Assembly: GCA_949282965.1 (NCBI GenBank)
Contig: CASDQW010000002.1
Span: 1 to 39,865, forward strand
Origin: an uncultured Lentisphaeria bacterium
GTDB taxonomy: Bacteria > Verrucomicrobiota > Lentisphaeria > Victivallales > Victivallaceae
DNA length: 39,865 nucleotides
Reading direction: 5' to 3'
Under the pieces are notes generated by a model. It had not been told where the DNA came from. It was given only the letters and a program-made list of their open reading frames with translations, and searched no databases. Of this stretch, positions 35,964 through 39,865 are shown piece by piece (positions within the stretch are counted from its first letter, which is position 1; each line of letters begins with the position of its first letter). A program made the position numbers and the translations under genes.

Positions 35964-37094
35964 TCAAAACGAGGTGTACAGCGCCGCCAGCGCCTCGCTC
36001 ATCGCCGCCGCATAAAGCGTCGGATCGTCGCGATAGTAGATCCGGGTCCCGGTCTCCCGCTCGCTCAGTTCAAAGGCGAAACGTCCGGTATCGTCCACCC
36101 GGGTCAGCACGCAGGAGCGCAGGCCGCTGGAAATTTCCGTGTCGTCCGCCCGCATTTCCGCCGCCGGAATCATCCGGAAAACGCCGTCGGCACGCCGGAC
36201 CAATTTCCGGCGCGTCACACACTGCCAGACGGCGCTTTCCCAGACGTTGTGCCGTCGGGCGGTCAGCTGCGCCAGCTCCGCCGCCGGCGGCGCTTCCGTC
36301 ACCGCCCGGAGAAAATCCGGCCGGTTTTTGCGATACAACGCATAGCAGAGATAACTTGCCAGTTCTTTTCGCATATTCGCGACGAAGCCGAGTCCGGGGA
36401 GCCGGTAGTAGGTATTGAACCGGCCCATCGCCACCGGACCGTGCTCGCACGCGCAAGGATAAAGCGCCAGCGGCAATCCGGAGCGGAGCAGTGCGACGAA
36501 TGCGCACGGATCCAGCTGCACATTCCATTCCAGATATCCCGGCGCTCCGGGCGCGACGGGCAACTGCTCGCCGGTTTCCCAGTCCACCTCGAAGCAGTCG
36601 CCGGTCGAAGTCCCGGCACTCAGGTGAATGCAGCCGACCTTTTCCCGGAACAACGCCGGATCGCGGTTGAAGGCCGCCGCCACCGACCGGCAGGAACAGA
36701 AAATGAGAATGTCCACCTTCTCTTCCGCCTCACGCAGAATCTTCAAGATCAGATGGATCGCCGATTCGTAGAAGGCATTGCCGCGCTCCATGCGGTCCCC
36801 GATGGACCGCATCGGCGTGAACGGAGAAACCCCATACGGCACCGCCCGGCCGAAAATATAATTGAGCTGCGTGACCGGCACGATTCCCGGTTCACGCGGC
36901 CCGCCGGAGTCCGTAGCCTGCCCGTCCTCTCCGCGCTCTCCCGGCGGCAGCCGGAAGCGTTCGGTGACGTCCAGCACCACCCCGCGCAGATCAATTTCGG
37001 GCAGTCCGTAAGCCGCGACCAGGTCGAAATTGTCGCCGGGGTCCTGATGCGGATGGTACAGATCCGTGCAATCGATCACCGGAATTTTCAACAT
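35964..37094 (-). CDS. Nucleoside-hydrolase-like protein (IunH-type N-terminal motif)
   Basis: 376 residues, no signal peptide. The N-terminus (PVIDCTDLYHPHQDPGDNFD) has the Asp-rich pattern of inosine-uridine nucleoside hydrolases (DTDPG..D), and the middle (FTPMRSIGDRMERGNAFYESAIHLI) and VDILIFCSCRSVAAAF segments match the family's core. It is longer than classical IunH (about 310) and unusually rich in Cys in the middle, so the substrate is uncertain; ribonucleosides or glycosides are possible. The ATG at 37094 has AGAGGA 5 nt upstream. It follows the pseudopilin gene after 37 nt on the same strand, so it is probably in the same transcript. Confidence 0.65.
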   Translation of the reverse strand: MLKIPVIDCTDLYHPHQDPGDNFDLVAAYGLPEIDLRGVVLDVTERFRLPPGERGEDGQATDSGGPREPGIVPVTQLNYIFGRAVPYGVSPFTPMRSIGDRMERGNAFYESAIHLILKILREAEEKVDILIFCSCRSVAAAFNRDPALFREKVGCIHLSAGTSTGDCFEVDWETGEQLPVAPGAPGYLEWNVQLDPCAFVALLRSGLPLALYPCACEHGPVAMGRFNTYYRLPGLGFVANMRKELASYLCYALYRKNRPDFLRAVTEAPPAAELAQLTARRHNVWESAVWQCVTRRKLVRRADGVFRMIPAAEMRADDTEISSGLRSCVLTRVDDTGRFAFELSERETGTRIYYRDDPTLYAAAMSEALAALYTSF

Positions 37095-37131
37095 GCCATT
37101 CCTCTGTTCAGCGACTCTTCGTCAAAAGTGG

Positions 37132-37866
37132 CTATTCCACCGCAATCCAATACTTCAACATTTCCGTGTTGGTGGCAGTACCGGGATAGCCGGAAGCATA
37201 CTTCTGCGCCTTCTCATTGACGGCATGACCATCGGAAAAGACGAAGTTGCAGTTCATGGAACTGTGTTTGCCGATCACCACATCGTTGGAGAAACGATTG
37301 GGACTGGCAATATAATACCCGCGCCGCTCAAAAAAGTCTCCGGCAGTGGTAGTGTAACCGACTTCGGCCAGAGCAATAATCTGCGAAGCCCGACGGATCG
37401 AAGTAACCTTCTGCGCCGTCCACCGCTGACTGATGCCGCGCGCCCCGCTGGTCGCCGTATAGCGATGACCATTGATCCCGTAAGCCGGATTGAATCCGCA
37501 ATATTCGGTCGTCAACGGATCGGAGGCCGCCGCCAATTTGTTGATGTCGATGGTGGTCGTCTCATCGGCGTCCGGGCAGAGAAACGCCCTGGCCCCTCCT
37601 TTGGCGACCGTTCCGACCAGACGATTGGTCCAGAGCGGATACCAGCTGGAAGTTTCACTCATGATCGGCGGAAAATAATCCTGAAATTCACTCGTGTAAA
37701 GCACAAGATAAGTCCCGATCTGCTTGCCGTTGGAGAGGCATTTGATCGCCTTCGCCTTGGACCGAGCCTGATTCAGCGCCGGAAGCAGCATCGAGGCGAG
37801 AATGGCGATGATCGCTATTACAATCAGCAATTCTATCAGGGTGAAGGAACGACGCGAGTTTTTCAT
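37132..37866 (-). CDS. Prepilin-type (pseudopilin-like) protein
   Basis: 244 residues. The N-terminus is [17 protein letters not shown] followed by [18 protein letters not shown], and near the C-terminus there is a FSDGHA motif preceded by KHSSMN, i.e. the type IV pilin-like domain with the H-Xn-DG tail used in the PVC group. The function of this large family is unknown; pilin-like or secretion-related roles have been proposed. The residue before the expected cleavage site is Ser rather than Gly. ATG 37866 is preceded by GGAG at 9 nt; an upstream in-frame ATG at 37884 is weaker. The stop is TAG. It follows the next pseudopilin gene by 56 nt on the same strand. Confidence 0.88.
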   Translation of the reverse strand: MKNSRRSFTLIELLIVIAIIAILASMLLPALNQARSKAKAIKCLSNGKQIGTYLVLYTSEFQDYFPPIMSETSSWYPLWTNRLVGTVAKGGARAFLCPDADETTTIDINKLAAASDPLTTEYCGFNPAYGINGHRYTATSGARGISQRWTAQKVTSIRRASQIIALAEVGYTTTAGDFFERRGYYIASPNRFSNDVVIGKHSSMNCNFVFSDGHAVNEKAQKYASGYPGTATNTEMLKYWIAVE

Positions 37867-37922
37867 AATAATTATCTCCCCCATTAGTCGTTTTTGAAAT
37901 ACTCGTGCGAAACCTGAAAAAC

Positions 37923-38672
37923 TTATTTGAGTCGCAAATAATAATAATCGCTTGCCGACCAGCCGGTATTTACGTTTTTGCCCTGACGCAGGGCATTTTT
38001 CTGCATGTAACCGGCATGGCCATCGGCCCAGCCGATATTGATGCCGTTGTCGTGACGGTCTCCGACGCCGGGAGAAATCGCCTCCCGATAGAGCGCCACG
38101 TTCTGCATCGATGACGTGATCGTGTCACTGCTGTCCCCCGTGGCAATCAGTTCGGATGGTTTCTTAATGGAATTCGGCTTGACATAGACGCTCTGATACC
38201 CCATCCCCAGATTACCGTAATTGGCATTATTCCCGAACCAGTTGTATCCGTACCCCCCAAAGTAACTCTGTTCCGTGTCCGGAATCGTAAATCCACTGCC
38301 GTTGACCCAGGACGGACAGCGGAAAACGCCTCTTCCCAAAGCCGCGACATTGATCCCTTTGGCGTAGGTGTTCGCCTTTTCCAGAATACTGATCCCCAGA
38401 TAGGGAGCCAGTTGCCACTTCCACCCGGCAAATCCGTAATTGGCCAGCGGAGCATCGCCGCTTTTGCCGTTCAAAACCGGGAAAAAATCACAATCGCCGC
38501 TGTACAAGTTCACCGCGGTAACCAGCATTCTCTGATTGTTGACGCACGAAATCTTCCGTGCCTGCGCCCGGGCCTTGTTCAAGGCGGGCAACAGCATTGC
38601 CGCCAGAATGGCGATGATCGCAATCACGATCAGCAATTCAATCAGGGTGAAGGAATGACGCGACTTCGGCAT
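37923..38672 (-). CDS. Prepilin-type (pseudopilin-like) protein
   Basis: 249 residues with [35 protein letters not shown] and the C-terminal [10 protein letters not shown] following RHDNGIN (H-X9-DG). The best-preserved member of the three in the window: its [12 protein letters not shown] segment aligns with the point where the copy at 20792 is broken. ATG at 38672 with AGGAG 9 nt upstream. The first 31 nt overlap the end of the regulator gene, so translation is probably coupled. Confidence 0.9.
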   Translation of the reverse strand: MPKSRHSFTLIELLIVIAIIAILAAMLLPALNKARAQARKISCVNNQRMLVTAVNLYSGDCDFFPVLNGKSGDAPLANYGFAGWKWQLAPYLGISILEKANTYAKGINVAALGRGVFRCPSWVNGSGFTIPDTEQSYFGGYGYNWFGNNANYGNLGMGYQSVYVKPNSIKKPSELIATGDSSDTITSSMQNVALYREAISPGVGDRHDNGINIGWADGHAGYMQKNALRQGKNVNTGWSASDYYYLRLK

Positions 38673-39715
38673 GATGTTTGACTCCTGTCGGTTGGAAGTT
38701 GGATATTTTCAGGATATTCAAGATGAACCTGCAGATAGATTCTGGTGCCGCCGCAGCCCGGTCGGCGAATCCGCCGCAGCGCCTCCTCCAGCGCCAGCTC
38801 GCCGCCGAAGCGCCAGTCCGGCAATATCGCCGGCGTAACCGGTCCGTAATCCGGCACCAGCAGCGCCTTGCCGTCCATGGACAGAATCGTCCGTTTATCC
38901 ACCGGGAGATCCTGACCGGCCTCCTTGCGGTAATGCAATGCGCAACCATGCAGACGCGTTCCGCCGGTAAAGAGATAACCGATATCGGTCCGGTCGAAAT
39001 CACATTGTTCCACCACCCGGCAATCCTGCCAGAGCGCGGCAAACGCCTCCGCCCGGCGGCGTGTCACCGGCGCATTGGCACTGACCACCAGCACCTCCCG
39101 GATCCCCCGTTTCCGGAAAAAATCCGCCGCCAGTTCCGCCGCTTCAAACGGATCCAGCGAAATCGGCGACACCAGTCCCCCGTAGCGCCGGTCCAGCTCC
39201 ACCCCGACCACCGGCACCCGCAGCGGCAACTCCGGATACACCTGGTCGTAACTCCCGACAATGATGACCGCGTCACAGCGGTCATTCAGGGACGCCAGGA
39301 TTTCCCGGGCCAGATGTTTCTCCCGGGGAATGTAATAGGGAACGGCAAAAAACTCCACCCCCACGCCATGCCGCGCCGCCGCATCCAGAATCCCCCGCAC
39401 CACGTAAAACCCATAGTTCTTCTCGTGGGAGCTGTCCTGCACGATGGCCACTTTCGGGCCGTCCCACTGTCTTCCCGCCTCCGTCGCCGCGGATTCCGCC
39501 ACGAAAACGCCGGAACGGGCGCGGCACTCCAGCAGCCCCTTGTCCCGCAGCATCCAGAGTCCGCGCCGGGCCATATCGGTATTGATGCCGAACCGGTCCG
39601 CCAGAATCCGCAGGGAAGGCAGACGGCATCCCGGTCCCCAGAAACCGGCGGCGATCTTCGCTTCGATATCATCGGTCATGCGCCGGTAACCGGGTTGTCG
39701 AGCTTCTCGTCTCAT
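38642..39715 (-). CDS. GntR/LacI-type transcriptional regulator
   Basis: 357 residues. An N-terminal GntR-type winged helix (about 1-75: GPGCRLPSLRILADRFGINTDMARRGLWMLRDKGLL) is joined to a LacI/periplasmic-binding-protein-like ligand domain (about 85-340: VAIVQDSSHEKNYGFYVVRGILDAA, RVPVVGVELDRRYGG). This AraR-like architecture usually senses a sugar. The ATG at 39715 has AGGA 5 nt upstream. Its 3' end overlaps the pseudopilin gene by 31 nt. Two direct repeats of CTGTTAG sit between its promoter and start, so it probably controls its own transcription and the downstream cluster. Confidence 0.88.
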   Translation of the reverse strand: MRREARQPGYRRMTDDIEAKIAAGFWGPGCRLPSLRILADRFGINTDMARRGLWMLRDKGLLECRARSGVFVAESAATEAGRQWDGPKVAIVQDSSHEKNYGFYVVRGILDAAARHGVGVEFFAVPYYIPREKHLAREILASLNDRCDAVIIVGSYDQVYPELPLRVPVVGVELDRRYGGLVSPISLDPFEAAELAADFFRKRGIREVLVVSANAPVTRRRAEAFAALWQDCRVVEQCDFDRTDIGYLFTGGTRLHGCALHYRKEAGQDLPVDKRTILSMDGKALLVPDYGPVTPAILPDWRFGGELALEEALRRIRRPGCGGTRIYLQVHLEYPENIQLPTDRSQTSCRSRVIPSP

Positions 39716-39728
39716 AGAAATCCTCAAT

Positions 39729-39745
39729 CTGTTAGCATCTGTTAG
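39729..39745. promoter_or_regulatory. Direct repeat, likely operator of the GntR/LacI-type regulator
   Basis: CTGTTAG occurs at 39729-39735 and again at 39739-39745, ten bases apart, i.e. on the same face of the helix. The pair covers the expected transcription start and lies downstream of the promoter at 39749-39777. That is a classic autorepression position. Confidence 0.55.
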
Positions 39746-39748
39746 ACA

Positions 39749-39777
39749 ATTATACAACAAAACCATTTAAAAGGCAA
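39749..39777 (-). promoter_or_regulatory. Promoter for the regulator and downstream pseudopilin cluster
   Basis: On the minus strand TTGCCT (39777-39772), 17-bp spacer, perfect TATAAT (39754-39749), about 34 nt before the regulator start. The remaining 39778-39865 contains nothing I can identify. Confidence 0.75.
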
Positions 39778-39865
39778 GAGCCGCCCTTACATTTTTCAAA
39801 CAAAAATCATAGAATCTATTCCCAGTCTCCGGATCCGCAATCTGACAACCTGCATAAGAAACTTC

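Noticed and set aside
31902..37220. A 1772-codon open frame on the plus strand
   Set aside because: It lies opposite three well-supported minus-strand genes, has no recognisable domain or signal peptide, is rich in Arg, His and Gln as expected of a shadow frame in GC-rich DNA, and no start has good support.

Overview
The window (about 60% GC) reads as chromosomal DNA of an anaerobic, Gram-negative, polysaccharide-degrading bacterium, most likely of the Lentisphaerota (Victivallis-like) or a neighbouring PVC lineage. This is inferred from gene content: three pseudopilin-like proteins with an FTLIELL N-terminus and a C-terminal DGHA motif, large exported heparinase II/III-type proteins, DUF4886-type SGNH hydrolases, a sialate O-acetylesterase, lipoproteins, and the [FeFe]-hydrogenase maturase HydG. 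No rRNA, tRNA, CRISPR array, transposase or phage gene was seen.

Layout. 1-2.2 kb: a 134-bp-period repeat and a long hairpin behind hydG, then hydG and a TM1266-type hydrogenase regulator, preceded by a 180-nt leader or small RNA with its own promoter and terminator. 2.3-15.7 kb: mostly housekeeping and salvage genes: an exported SGNH hydrolase, the ABC-F ATPase Uup, the purine-salvage run ade-hpt plus a metallo-beta-lactamase-fold hydrolase, a LysR regulator divergent from an exported alpha/beta hydrolase, an HD-domain protein, a cytoplasmic SGNH paralogue divergent from a class D beta-lactamase lipoprotein, rdgB with a small lipoprotein, and tilS. 15.7-20.3 kb: an exported 937-residue heparinase-like protein, a sugar isomerase/epimerase-like TIM barrel and a beta-carbonic anhydrase.

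20.8-39.7 kb: mainly glycan use. A pseudopilin gene broken by an in-frame TAG precedes an exported beta-helix protein. A DUF1846 protein lies beside a STAS/anti-sigma-kinase pair. A sialate O-acetylesterase is divergent from a Gfo/Idh/MocA oxidoreductase that is followed by an exported heparinase-like protein. On the minus strand a GntR/LacI-type regulator overlaps a pseudopilin gene and is followed by a second pseudopilin, a nucleoside-hydrolase-like protein and a 1326-residue exported toroid/beta-propeller fusion. The natural reading is that exported enzymes remove acyl groups and cleave uronate- or sialate-containing glycans while cytoplasmic oxidoreductase and isomerase proteins process the sugars; substrates cannot be read from sequence alone.

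Candidate promoters share a 17-bp spacer and often a TTGC-type -35 box, and several strong intrinsic terminators mark transcription units. Protein starts were moved to the ATG (or GTG) best supported by a Shine-Dalgarno sequence and by the family's usual N-terminus.
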